Assembly: GCF_009689585.1 (NCBI RefSeq)
Contig: NZ_AP018694.1
Location: 2,805,001 to 2,869,000, forward strand
DNA from: Aquipluma nitroreducens
GTDB taxonomy: Bacteria; Bacteroidota; Bacteroidia; Bacteroidales; Prolixibacteraceae
Direction: 5' to 3'
Length of the DNA stretch: 64,000 nt
Shown here: positions 8,923 to 17,854 of the stretch, piece by piece
Position numbering within the stretch: position 1 is the stretch's first letter
Layout: the number at the start of each line of letters is the position of its first letter
Translations under genes and position numbers: made by a program
Notes under the pieces: generated by a model
The model's input: the letters and a program-made list of their open reading frames with translations, nothing else
What the model was told of the DNA's origin: nothing
Database searches by the model: none

Positions 8923-9801
8923 TTAAAAGAACATTGGAAAATAATTAAACAGTTGCTTTCCCTTTGTAACGGTGGGTAAATCCTGATGGTCGGTCAAGGC
9001 ATTCGTCTCAATTTGTTGGTCAATTTCTTCCAGGACAGACCAACAATCCCAAACACCTTCGGCCACAAAATCGGCTCCGGCATTCAATAATTTACGACCG
9101 GCAACAGCAATCTTTTCGGCCAGCCAAACAGGGTCGGCAGCATTGGCCTCGGCGAGCGACAATCCCAACTCGTTTCCCGATTTGGTTAACCCGATTGTCC
9201 ACACTCCTGCATTCTTTCCTTCCTGAATGTCGGCAACAGTATCGCCGATTTTCACTATTTGGCCGAGCGGATAAACATCCATAATCTCGCAATTCAGGTA
9301 AATCATCCACGGAGCCGGGCGGCCAGCAGAAACTTCCGAAGAACTAATAATTGCATCGGGCAATAAACCTGCTGCGGTGGTTATTGGAATAATAGAATTC
9401 ATCATTTCTTCGACATAACCGGTAGTTGTACCCACTTTGATGCCTTGCTTTTTGAGTGAATTAATCAACTCAATAGCTCCGGGAATTGGGTCGCAATAGT
9501 CTTTTACAATCTCAGCTAAGGCTGGCTCCAATTCAGAATAAATACTTTCTACATCTGCTTCTGATGGAATCCGGCCATATTCGGCCAGCCATTGTTTTTG
9601 TACCGTATCAAACCCGAAAAGCGCCCGAACGTGATCTTTCTTTGCCAATCCCATCGGAGTGCGTGCTTCTTCCATGGTGATAATAATTTCTCTTTTACGG
9701 AAAACTTCTATAAACACTTGCGTTGGCGCTATGCAACCGTAGTCGATGATCGTTCCAGCCCAGTCGAAAATGACTGCTTTAATGTTTTTGAGTTGATTCA
9801 T
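8923..9801 (-). CDS. phnX: Phosphonoacetaldehyde hydrolase (phosphonatase) PhnX
   Basis: HAD-superfamily enzyme that cleaves the C-P bond of phosphonoacetaldehyde to acetaldehyde and phosphate. The start at 9801 gives MNQLKNIKAVIFDWAGT, with nucleophile Asp13 in the DWAGT motif. An upstream in-frame ATG at 9915 is rejected because the added 38 residues lie over a palindromic repeat. MGLAKKDHVRALF holds the Schiff-base lysine (K54). KIGDTVADIQEGKNAGVWTIGL is the HAD motif III/IV region. The protein is 292 residues, slightly longer than usual, with an extra C-terminal stretch of unclear role. It heads the phosphonate gene run. Confidence 0.92.
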   Translation of the reverse strand: MNQLKNIKAVIFDWAGTIIDYGCIAPTQVFIEVFRKREIIITMEEARTPMGLAKKDHVRALFGFDTVQKQWLAEYGRIPSEADVESIYSELEPALAEIVKDYCDPIPGAIELINSLKKQGIKVGTTTGYVEEMMNSIIPITTAAGLLPDAIISSSEVSAGRPAPWMIYLNCEIMDVYPLGQIVKIGDTVADIQEGKNAGVWTIGLTKSGNELGLSLAEANAADPVWLAEKIAVAGRKLLNAGADFVAEGVWDCWSVLEEIDQQIETNALTDHQDLPTVTKGKQLFNYFPMFF

Positions 9802-9858
9802 ATTGCTGATCAATGTTTTATGTGAATGTTCGGTAACTTCCCTAATTGTTTTAATCGG

Positions 9859-10042
9859 AGGGGCTTTGCCCCTTGCCCCAATTCCTTTTTTGTCTTGACA
9901 CAAAAAAGGAATCAAAAAAAGTCAAGGCTGTGCCCGCTTCGCTCGAAAAACTAACGTTCGACAGCTAAAATCTTTTAAACTCCCCCGATTACTCGGGGTC
10001 AAACAGAAAAGATTTTTTAACGCCGCCTTCACTTGTTTTTCG
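9859..10042. repeat. Nested palindromic intergenic element upstream of phnX
   Basis: The 404-base gap between phnX and susD holds several inverted repeats. AGGGGC/GCCCCT lies at 9859-9873. A perfect 13-bp repeat lies at 9881-9893 and 9900-9912. A nested set follows: CGAAAAAC (9944-9951) with GTTTTTCG (10035-10042), AAAATCTTTT (9968-9977) with AAAAGATTTT (10007-10016), and CCCCGA (9983-9988) with TCGGGG (9993-9998). The arrangement looks like a dispersed extragenic palindromic element rather than a gene. Confidence 0.7.
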
Positions 10043-10143
10043 GCTCACCGGCCAAGGCCTGTCGCCACCAACAAGAACCATTTCCATTTTAGGTACAATA
10101 CCGGACATTCATTATGTTTTAAATGAATTTTCTTACCATAAAA

Positions 10144-10167
10144 CCCTGACAGCAAAAGCTGTCAGGG
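10144..10167 (-). terminator. Intrinsic terminator of the susC-susD run
   Basis: CCCTGACAGC, AAAA loop, GCTGTCAGGG form a perfect 10-bp stem 39 bases after the susD stop. On the minus strand it is followed by TTTTATGG. It should end transcription before phnX, making the susCD and phnX gene runs separate units. Confidence 0.8.
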
Positions 10168-10205
10168 AAATCAAACAGAGGGAATGTATATATGAACGAT
10201 GCTGT

Positions 10206-11696
10206 TTATTTGATGATCCACATTTCCGAATTAATGTCGTCGGTTGCAGCGCCAAACTGACTAGTCAGAGCTGCATTGTAATTGGTGGCGTTAGTTGTTC
10301 GTTCAGAACTTGGATACTGCCAGCGTTTGGCAATACGTCCGCTGTTCGCAGTTCCGGGGCCAGTAAGGAAAGTTGGCACACCTGTACGGCGGTAATTGTT
10401 GTAAGCTTCCCATCCCGAATTCTGGAAGAAGGCCAGATATTTCTGAGTTAAAATCTGCGTAAGTGCTGAGGCAGAGGTGCTGCTTAATTTGACCGAAGGC
10501 TGCGCATAATAGGCAGTCCATTTTGTTTCGACATCGGTTACCCCATGGAAAGTCCACGAAGCTTTTATGCCTTTGGTGTAATAATCTTCGGCATTTCCGG
10601 CAACCCAACCACGGTTAATCGCTTCGGCAATGCTAAAGCACACTTCGGAATAACCAATTTGAATACAAGGTTCACCAAGGTAGGAGCTGTAATAATGGCT
10701 TTTACTGATTGGCGAATATTCTCCGTTCAGCATTTTAGTCGACATGTCGTCCAAACTTTCGCCCGAACTTGCTCCAACATAAGCTTCGTAATCGGATGCT
10801 GTAAGCCCGGCTTTAATTTTGGCAGGGGCCGGATCGGCAACAATGAAAGTACGTGGGTCTTTCAACGATACCAGCGTATTCAGGTAAGTGGCCGCCATGT
10901 TGTTACGGGTAGCTGTCTGTCCGTAATTATCCTGATTCAGTGGGTATTTTGTGTCGGAACTGTTGTAAGTGAACTTCAGGTTATCGTCCAAGGAAGTCAT
11001 TACTGGGTATTTGGTTGGGTTATTCACCACATTGGCAAACTGTGCTTTGATATTCAGATCGGTATCCGACTCTTTTTTGCTCAGTGCTATCAGTACGCGA
11101 AGTTTGTAGCTGTTCACCACTTTTTGCCATTTCTTCAGGTCGTTGCCAAGCATAAAATCACCTGTAAGAGATTGGTCGTTACTGTTAATGAGGGTCTGAA
11201 GTTCAGTATTCGATTCTTCGAGCCAGGTTAATGCCTGTTTAAATACCGCTTTTTGCGTATCGTATTTTGGAGCTGTATTTTCAAGACTTTTCAACGCATC
11301 GGTCATTGGTACATCACCGAGCCTCAAACTCATATCGACAAAAAAGTAGGCTTTAAAAAATTTACCGATGGCGGAATATGGATTGTTATCGGCTAAACCA
11401 ACACGCGTTGCTTCCGAAATCATCTGGTTCACATTCTTCAACTGATTGTAATTGAAGTCGGTTGTTGTCCAGTCGTATTCCTGATCGTCGTAATAAGCGT
11501 AGTTGCTGCAGTGAAATTGACCCCATCTCATTTGGTCGCTCCATGGCGAGTAATACAGTTTGTAAAGTACTCTGGTAAATACCAGTGATGGAGGTACATC
11601 ACCCGGACGGTTCGGATCTTTTTCCAGATCCTCGAATTTTTGACATGACGATAACCCTACTGCGAATACCATCATGAATATGATTAATTTTTTCAT
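10206..11696 (-). CDS. SusD/RagB family outer-membrane lipoprotein
   Basis: Surface lipoprotein that acts as the lid of a SusC-type TonB-dependent transporter. The 496-residue protein has a lipoprotein signal peptide with lipobox LSSC near residue 18. It then shows a SusD-like helical core with TPR-type segments (for example NQMISEATRVGLADNNPYSAIGKFFKAY). The C-terminus GRIAKRWQYPSSERTTNATNY is typical of the SusD_RagB-like group. It follows susC by 37 bases and precedes a strong terminator. The location between phosphonate genes and a PbfA-like lyase suggests a phosphorus-containing ligand, but no residue proves this. Confidence 0.9.
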   Translation of the reverse strand: MKKLIIFMMVFAVGLSSCQKFEDLEKDPNRPGDVPPSLVFTRVLYKLYYSPWSDQMRWGQFHCSNYAYYDDQEYDWTTTDFNYNQLKNVNQMISEATRVGLADNNPYSAIGKFFKAYFFVDMSLRLGDVPMTDALKSLENTAPKYDTQKAVFKQALTWLEESNTELQTLINSNDQSLTGDFMLGNDLKKWQKVVNSYKLRVLIALSKKESDTDLNIKAQFANVVNNPTKYPVMTSLDDNLKFTYNSSDTKYPLNQDNYGQTATRNNMAATYLNTLVSLKDPRTFIVADPAPAKIKAGLTASDYEAYVGASSGESLDDMSTKMLNGEYSPISKSHYYSSYLGEPCIQIGYSEVCFSIAEAINRGWVAGNAEDYYTKGIKASWTFHGVTDVETKWTAYYAQPSVKLSSTSASALTQILTQKYLAFFQNSGWEAYNNYRRTGVPTFLTGPGTANSGRIAKRWQYPSSERTTNATNYNAALTSQFGAATDDINSEMWIIK

Positions 11697-11733
11697 TTCT
11701 GTATAATTGTGAGTTTGTAAATAAAACTTTGGT

Positions 11734-14700
11734 TTAGAAACTGATATTCAGGTTGAACCCAAAGCGACGGGTTGTTGGGGTTTGAAGTCCGGAAGAACCA
11801 TTGCTTTCGTCGATGTATTGCTCGATATCGATATCGGTCCGTTCAGCAAAGTACAACAGGTTACGGCCTACAAACGAGATATTCGCCTGTTTGATAAAGG
11901 TTTTGCTTAATACAGTTTGAGGGATGGTGTAGGTTAAAACCACTTCGCGCAATTTCACAAAAGTGCGGCTAATGCGGTCGGCCACATCGGTTCCATAGTA
12001 GCGGCTAATGTAATCTTGCAGGTAAGTTGCCGTTGTGTTTGGTGCAAATTGCAACTTGTCGTAATTGGTAACCTGTCCGTCTGAATTGTATTCAATGGCC
12101 TGTCCGTTACTTACAACTACTCCTTCGCCAACATACGATTTAATTCCCTTGGTGTCGTTAATACGAGCAGCTCCCATATCGCCAAGTACAGTATTGATGT
12201 GGCGACCTCCCTGATATGTTTTCTTTTCAACATAGTCAAGAATATGTCCGCCAAAGCGGCCGTCGAACTGTATTTTCAGGCTTAAATTCTTGTATGAAAA
12301 CGTGTTGTTTATCGCTCCAACCCAGTCGGAGTTTGCATTACCAAGATATTGAGCTACCGAATTACGAATTGGTCGGCCACTGGCATCGTTTATAATTTTG
12401 CCATCCGAAGTTCTCACAAAGTCCGACCCATACATTTTGTCCATACGGTCGCCTACTTTTAAATAGATGTTCAGTTTTTCAACTCCGGGGTAAATTTCTT
12501 TCAGATATCGTTGATAGGTTGAGTAGTTAGCCGAAATATCCCAGCTAAAGCCATTGACTTTATGCACTGGCGATCCTGAAACATTGATTTCAATACCTTT
12601 TCGCTGAACTTTGATCCCGTTCACTAAAGCCGACGAATACCCGGTGGCTCCTGAAATTGGCAAAGAAAAAATCTGTGGCCCGTCGATGCTTGAGAAGTAA
12701 GTCACATCAAAATTCAGTTTGTTTTCGAAAAGTCCCATGTCAGTGCCCACTTCCCATGCCGAACTTGAGTTTGGTTTCAGGTTAGGGTTCGAAATGGTGT
12801 TGGTAAAAGCTGCGGCTGGTTTTCCCTGGATCAGATCAATGGAGTAAGAAGCCGAGTTCTGGAATGATGGCCCGTCGTAAGGTGAGTAATAGTTGCCTCC
12901 ATAACCCGGAACCCACAATTGTCCAATAGTGCTTGATGTTAAAGCGCCACCAACTTGCGCATATGAACCTCTGACTTTCCACGATTTAACGTAAGGAATG
13001 GTCATCAGTTTTGACAACTCGATACTGGTTGAAACCGATGGATAGAAATAAGTGTTGTGACTGGTTGGCAGGGTCGAGTTTTTATCGGCACGGCCGGTTA
13101 ACGACAAGGTTAAAAAATCGTCGTAGGTAAGGTCGGCAGTAGCATAGGCGCTCAACACTTGCATGGGGGCATAGAAGTTATACGATTTTACCGGATTTTT
13201 AGAATTGCTCAGGTTATACCATCCCGGAACATTCAGGTAATCGGTTGTGGCGTAGCTGCTTCTAAATGAGTAGGAGCGAATGTTTCCCCCGGCAGTGGCA
13301 TGCAAACTAAGTTTTGGTACCACATAGCGGTCGTACGACAAAAGTACGTCGGTATTGTTTTCAAACAGGTTACGTTTGTCTTCGCGGTAATCGCCTTCGC
13401 CAGCTTCACGACCATAAGGGTGTGCCGAATATGGAAGCTTTTCTGACCGGAACAAATCGTAGGTTGAAATGGCTGTACGGGCTTGCAAATTAAAGTAATC
13501 GCTAATTTTGTATGATATAGTTGCATTTCCTGTAAGGTCGTTTTTGTAGTGACCGCGCAACCATTCGTACGACATGAAGTAAGGATTGTGGTAACGCTGG
13601 TATTCGGCATAAACCGACTGGACACCTTCTTTTCCGGGTTGCCAGTAGTTACGCATATCGTCAATATTCCAATCAGCTCCACCCCAGGCAATGATGTTGT
13701 AAATAATACTGTTAGGGCCATAATTTACATCAGGAACATTGGGGGTGTATTGGCGGCTATAAGCCATGTTGGCACTTATACGAAGCTTCTTCGAAACGTT
13801 GTAGCCTCCGTTTAAATTGAAGTTAGTTATATTGAGCTTGGTATTTGGAACGATACCTTTTTGGTAACTGTGCGAAGCAGAGAAGCGAAGGTCGTATTTT
13901 TCGCCGCTTGCCGAAAGAGCAAGACTATTGTTCGAAAGAAGTCCTGTTTCAAGAAAACGTTTCAGGTTATCTTTTCCACGCGCAACATATGAAGTTGGTT
14001 TAATATTGCCCGTGTATGTTGAACCATTGGCATAAGTTGTTGTGTAAGAAGTTCCGGGCGTGTACTGCCCATCGTATTGCGGTATCAATTGACCATCAAA
14101 TTTAGGTCCCCACACATCGTAATCGCCATCGTTTAAACCACCTCCCTTTCCATCAGCAAAAGCATATATTCCGTGGTCCCCAGCACCATATTCATCCTGA
14201 ACTTTTGGAATGGCCAAAAAACCGCTCTCGGTCATAGTGCTTGAATTGAAATCGACAGAGAAGCCTCGTTTATCAGTAGTGCCGCGTTTGGTAGTAATCT
14301 GAATGGCGCCGTATTGGCCTCTCGATCCATATAAAGCGGCAGCGGTAGGGCCTTTTAATACGGTGTAGCTTTCAATATCATCGGGGTTGATGTTCCAGGT
14401 ATCGGTCTGAACCGGAACTCCATCAACGACATAGAGTGGAGCTGCTCCACGAAGTAGAACCGAAGGCGCACCAAGTATTTCAGAAGAAGCGCCGACTGTT
14501 AAACCAGCTACTTTTCCGGTCAGGGCGTTGATTGCATTGGGTTCCCTGGCTTTAACCAACTCAGTACCTTTTACGTCCTGAATGGAAAACCCAATGGTGC
14601 TTTTTTCTTTTACAATACCTAATGCGGTTACAACTACTTCTTTGATTTCCTGTTTCGAATCTTCTAAAGTAATATTGATCATCTTTTGATTGCCAACCGG

Positions 14701-14943
14701 AACTTCAATGGTTTCGAATCCGATATACGATGCTACCAAAATGTCTTTCGGTTCTGCCTTAATGGTGAAATGCCCATTAACATCCGATAAGGTTCCGTTG
14801 GTGGTTCCCTTTACCAGAATGGTTGCACTTGGCAGACTCTCTCCATTGCTGGTTTTTACCGATCCTTCAACAGTTGCCTTTTGGGCAAATACCGTTGATC
14901 CAATCAGGAGGAACATGATAATTAATAAGGTAAATTTTTGCAT
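11734..14943 (-). CDS. SusC/RagA family TonB-dependent outer-membrane transporter
   Basis: The 1069-residue protein has a signal peptide (about 1-20, ending VFA). A CarboxypepD_reg-like domain follows (about 22-100, KATVEGSVKTSNGESLPSATILVKGTTNGT), then a plug with the SusC signature KGTELVKAREPNAINALTGKVAGL and LYVVDGVPV. A long 22-strand-type barrel ends in Phe (RFGFNLNISF). It forms an import pair with the SusD protein downstream. The pair most likely takes up a large ligand across the outer membrane. Neighbouring genes point to a phosphonate or phosphorylated glycan or lipid, which is inference. Confidence 0.92.
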   Translation of the reverse strand: MQKFTLLIIMFLLIGSTVFAQKATVEGSVKTSNGESLPSATILVKGTTNGTLSDVNGHFTIKAEPKDILVASYIGFETIEVPVGNQKMINITLEDSKQEIKEVVVTALGIVKEKSTIGFSIQDVKGTELVKAREPNAINALTGKVAGLTVGASSEILGAPSVLLRGAAPLYVVDGVPVQTDTWNINPDDIESYTVLKGPTAAALYGSRGQYGAIQITTKRGTTDKRGFSVDFNSSTMTESGFLAIPKVQDEYGAGDHGIYAFADGKGGGLNDGDYDVWGPKFDGQLIPQYDGQYTPGTSYTTTYANGSTYTGNIKPTSYVARGKDNLKRFLETGLLSNNSLALSASGEKYDLRFSASHSYQKGIVPNTKLNITNFNLNGGYNVSKKLRISANMAYSRQYTPNVPDVNYGPNSIIYNIIAWGGADWNIDDMRNYWQPGKEGVQSVYAEYQRYHNPYFMSYEWLRGHYKNDLTGNATISYKISDYFNLQARTAISTYDLFRSEKLPYSAHPYGREAGEGDYREDKRNLFENNTDVLLSYDRYVVPKLSLHATAGGNIRSYSFRSSYATTDYLNVPGWYNLSNSKNPVKSYNFYAPMQVLSAYATADLTYDDFLTLSLTGRADKNSTLPTSHNTYFYPSVSTSIELSKLMTIPYVKSWKVRGSYAQVGGALTSSTIGQLWVPGYGGNYYSPYDGPSFQNSASYSIDLIQGKPAAAFTNTISNPNLKPNSSSAWEVGTDMGLFENKLNFDVTYFSSIDGPQIFSLPISGATGYSSALVNGIKVQRKGIEINVSGSPVHKVNGFSWDISANYSTYQRYLKEIYPGVEKLNIYLKVGDRMDKMYGSDFVRTSDGKIINDASGRPIRNSVAQYLGNANSDWVGAINNTFSYKNLSLKIQFDGRFGGHILDYVEKKTYQGGRHINTVLGDMGAARINDTKGIKSYVGEGVVVSNGQAIEYNSDGQVTNYDKLQFAPNTTATYLQDYISRYYGTDVADRISRTFVKLREVVLTYTIPQTVLSKTFIKQANISFVGRNLLYFAERTDIDIEQYIDESNGSSGLQTPTTRRFGFNLNISF

Positions 14944-15062
14944 TTTTACTTGGTTAGAATTAATACTTTTCTTCTCTTTTTTTTGACATAGAAATGGCCG
15001 TTTACAGCATTTTGTGCCATAAAAACCAGTAAAATCAATAATTAATAAATTGCTTTTTGTAT

Positions 15063-15602
15063 TTAGAATACCAGATTTACCTGCTTGGTAAATAGGTTGG
15101 TCAACGAATTTGCATCATTGGTTTCGCCGATTGCTTTTTCAAAACTGGCAGTTTCGGCGGTAAGCACATTAAATGCAACATCCAATACTTTGTTGAATTC
15201 GGCTGATGCGGTTTCGGTTGTGAGTTCTCCTTTTTTTACTGATTTTTTCAAGTAGCGCTCAATCTTCTTTACCGCATCGTATATTACAGGTTTACGAATC
15301 ATCGTGCGGGTTTGAGGGTTTCCGGGTACGATTGGAACCTCGTAGGTATATTTCGAATTGAGCAAGTACATTTTTTCGGCTACCAGTTTCCCCAGAAAAT
15401 GTTCGCCAACCATTTCGCTTGAAATAGCTTTCAAGTCATTGTTGTTGTCAGAAGCTCTAAACTCAAAACTGGGTAATCCGGCAACGGCAACCTTTGTTGT
15501 TTTAGTGTCGCCGGTAAAATTCATCGCCAAAGCCTCTTGTGCAAATACCCTCCCAACTATCGATGAGAAAATAATAACTGTAAAAAGTAGTCTTGTTTTC
15601 AT
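15063..15602 (-). CDS. Small exported protein of unknown function
   Basis: A 179-residue protein with a signal peptide (MKTRLLFTVIIFSSIVGRVFA, cleavage before QEAL). The mature part is mostly helical, with KKIERYLKKSVKKGELTTE and SFEKAIGETNDANSLTNLF, and no motif I recognise. It lies 119 bases upstream of susC on the same strand and downstream of the PbfA-like gene, so it may be a periplasmic accessory of this locus. I do not recognise the family. Confidence 0.7.
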   Translation of the reverse strand: MKTRLLFTVIIFSSIVGRVFAQEALAMNFTGDTKTTKVAVAGLPSFEFRASDNNNDLKAISSEMVGEHFLGKLVAEKMYLLNSKYTYEVPIVPGNPQTRTMIRKPVIYDAVKKIERYLKKSVKKGELTTETASAEFNKVLDVAFNVLTAETASFEKAIGETNDANSLTNLFTKQVNLVF

Positions 15603-15643
15603 TCGTATACAATGTTTTTGATTTGTTGAAAGTCGTCACGTAC

Positions 15644-15708
15644 TCATGGAATAGCCAATTATACATTTTCGGTTGGTATGGGCATTTGCCCTTATGGCTA
15701 TTTCATGA
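15644..15708. other. Large inverted repeat between pbfA and the small exported gene
   Basis: TCATGGAATAGCCA (15644-15657) pairs with TGGCTATTTCATGA (15695-15708) at 13 of 14 positions. GGGCATTTGCCC (15680-15691) forms an inner hairpin. The structure sits in the 200-base gap after the pbfA stop. It lacks a clear U-run, so it may be a processing hairpin or a repeat element rather than a simple terminator. Confidence 0.55.
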
Positions 15709-15802
15709 TCTAACTGTTTGTTTATCGGTACAAAGGTCTGTTTGTAATATTGTAATCTGATTATGAATGGATTAATCTTCGATTAATATTTTTCAGCATT
15801 TT

Positions 15803-17164
15803 TTATAAATCTTTAACCAAATTATTCTCGAAGGCCTGCGAAAGAATGGAAATTGCTATTTGCAAATCTTCACGGCTGATTGTCAACGCCGGTGAAAGTT
15901 GAAGTACATTTCCCTGTGAGACTTTAAAACTCAGTCCATGAGCCATACAATCGTACATGATTTGTTCGGTTGCTTCACTTGCTTTCTCTTTTGTTTCACG
16001 ATTTTTCACCAGTTCAATGCCCCACAAAAGGCCTAACCCGCGGATGTCGCCAATAATTGGGAACTGTTCTTTCAGAAGGTTTAATTCTTTGTGCATCCAA
16101 AGTCCATCATCTAAAACTTTTTGCAGAAGGTTTTTTTCTTCGATATAATTAATAGTTGCCAGCGCGGCCACGCTTCCCAGCGGACTTTTTTCGTGGGTAT
16201 AATGCCCCAGAGAAATATCCTGAGCAACATTATAATTATCGCGCGCCACCATGGCTGCAAATGGGATGATACCTCCTCCCAGTCCTTTCCCTAAGCAGAT
16301 GATGTCGGGTTCAATGCCGAAGTTTTCGAAGGCAAACATTTTGCCTGTACGCCCAAGTGCAATCGGAATCTCATCGAGAATTAACAGAACACCATGCCTG
16401 GTGCATATTTCACGAATCCGTTTCCAGTATGCTTTTGAAGGAATTTGCACGTCGGTATTCCTGATCGTTTCTGCCAGAAACGCACCAACCTCGCCATCTT
16501 TTTCGATTACATATTCCAAATAATCGGCGTATTTTAACTGATCCTCTTCAGTATCTCCAAAAATACCCCGGAAAGTGGTTGGTGGAGGAATGTGCATTAC
16601 CCCCGGAAGCAATGGTTCCATTTGTTTTCTGAAAATAGCTTCACCCCCAGCCGAAATGGCATCGAGCGAAGCGCCGTGAAACGAATCCCAAAGCGAAACG
16701 AGTTTGTACTTCCCGGTAACCACACGTGCAAGTTTCAACGCTATGCCAATAACCGAAGTTCCACCCGGAGCAAATAAACTTCGGTTCAGGTTTCCGGGCA
16801 ATAAATCGGCCAATTTCCGGGCCAGTTCAACAGCAGGCTGATTGGTGTACCTGCGCGGCGAAAACGGCAGGCTCTTGAGTTGTTCAGTAATTCGACTGAT
16901 GACATAATCATTTCCGTAGCCCAACTGGTGAACATTGTTTCCGTGAAAATCCAGTAATTTTCTTCCGGAGATCGTTTGCATCCCGCTTCCTTTACAGTTC
17001 TCCAACACATCGAGGCAGGGGGTCGACATCGACTGGTGGATAAAATAGCGGGCATCGTCGGCCAGAATCTGGCGGGTTAAAGGATCAGTAATCGTCTGAT
17101 TCCATTTCAGGCGTCCATTGGTAAAATTGATGTCGCCTTCGGTTAGTAATCCGGTAAGTTTCAT
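15803..17164 (-). CDS. pbfA: Class III PLP enzyme, probable (R)-1-hydroxy-2-aminoethylphosphonate ammonia-lyase PbfA
   Basis: A 453-residue fold-type I PLP enzyme of the class III aminotransferase superfamily. The PLP Asp is in LLILDEIPIALGRTGKMF (D264) and the catalytic lysine in CLGKGLGGGIIPFAA (K293). Several stretches fit my recall of PbfA rather than ordinary transaminases: EGDINF at the N-terminus, STPCLDVLENCKGSGM, LLDFHGNNVHQLGYGN, FSPRRYTNQPAVELA and GHYTHEKSPLGSVAAL. PbfA deaminates (R)-1-hydroxy-2-aminoethylphosphonate to phosphonoacetaldehyde, the PhnX substrate, which matches the PhnW/PhnX genes here. An ordinary omega-transaminase is the alternative. The 690-base upstream gap holds promoter elements for the divergent receptor gene. 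Confidence 0.75.
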   Translation of the reverse strand: MKLTGLLTEGDINFTNGRLKWNQTITDPLTRQILADDARYFIHQSMSTPCLDVLENCKGSGMQTISGRKLLDFHGNNVHQLGYGNDYVISRITEQLKSLPFSPRRYTNQPAVELARKLADLLPGNLNRSLFAPGGTSVIGIALKLARVVTGKYKLVSLWDSFHGASLDAISAGGEAIFRKQMEPLLPGVMHIPPPTTFRGIFGDTEEDQLKYADYLEYVIEKDGEVGAFLAETIRNTDVQIPSKAYWKRIREICTRHGVLLILDEIPIALGRTGKMFAFENFGIEPDIICLGKGLGGGIIPFAAMVARDNYNVAQDISLGHYTHEKSPLGSVAALATINYIEEKNLLQKVLDDGLWMHKELNLLKEQFPIIGDIRGLGLLWGIELVKNRETKEKASEATEQIMYDCMAHGLSFKVSQGNVLQLSPALTISREDLQIAISILSQAFENNLVKDL

Positions 17165-17679
17165 TTTGATTTAGGTTAATGCTTATTCATGTGATAACCC
17201 GTTTTTACAATAAACGGGGGATGGCCATCTATTTCTCACTTCATACAAATCGCTGCTTGATCTGCTTCAGTGTTGTTCTGAGTTTAACGGTCGAATTTTG
17301 AATACGGCAATTCAAAAATAAGTTCAATCCAAACTTAGGATATCCGGAGATGTGATACGTTATGAGATCGTTACCATAGTGATGAGCCAAAGTTATTAAA
17401 CAGCCAAACAACGATTAAAGAAGTATTTCGGGTTGATTACGTTGTGAAACAAAAAAGAAATATTTGCTTTTTGGGCCAACAAATCCCTTTAGTTTCAAAA
17501 TTTCACTTCCCCGATAAAATAAAAATCTGATTCGAAACTTAAAGTTGCTGCCCAAACGACAAGAACATAGTCATCTCGCTTTTGATCGAAGCTTAACACA
17601 GTCTTAATACTTAATGCAGGATAGATGCGATACAAGGCATGTTGTTTAAGTATCTGGTATTGTGATGATTAATTTCTGT

Positions 17680-17758
17680 TGTTACAATCTTGTTATTCAA
17701 ATGTAACTGGACTGCAAACATAAATTAACCTATTTGTAATTCCTGAACTATTCCTTTG
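17680..17758 (+). promoter_or_regulatory. Pho-box-like array of six 11-bp phased repeats with -7 element
   Basis: TGTTA (17680), TGTTA (17691), TGTAA (17702), TGCAA (17713), ATTAA (17724) and TGTAA (17735) are spaced exactly 11 bases apart, in the same orientation as the downstream receptor gene at 17855. A TTCCTTTG at 17751-17758 is one mismatch from the Bacteroidota -7 consensus TAnnTTTG and starts 16 bases after the last repeat start. This is the layout expected of a PhoB-activated promoter. The remaining 17165-17679 gap shows one short hairpin (17198-17218) and nothing else I can name. Confidence 0.68.
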
Positions 17759-17854
17759 AGCCAAAATCAAAAGCATAAAATCAAGGTTTTGAATGAATAG
17801 GGCATGATAAACGACGCCGCGAAGCATTCAATGTATTAACTAATTTATATTCGA

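Noticed and set aside
9802-9915. Upstream extension of phnX giving 38 extra residues
   Set aside because: The added frame runs across an intergenic palindromic element and the phosphonatase fold starts cleanly at 9801.
15761-15787. TTATG, TTAAT, TTAAT spaced 11 bases near the pbfA stop
   Set aside because: Cores lack the TGTAA pattern and lie far from any start.
17360-17397. Phased TTATG/TTACC/TTATT as a Pho box for pbfA
   Set aside because: Only loosely matching cores in AT-rich DNA, with one unit missing; not above chance by eye.
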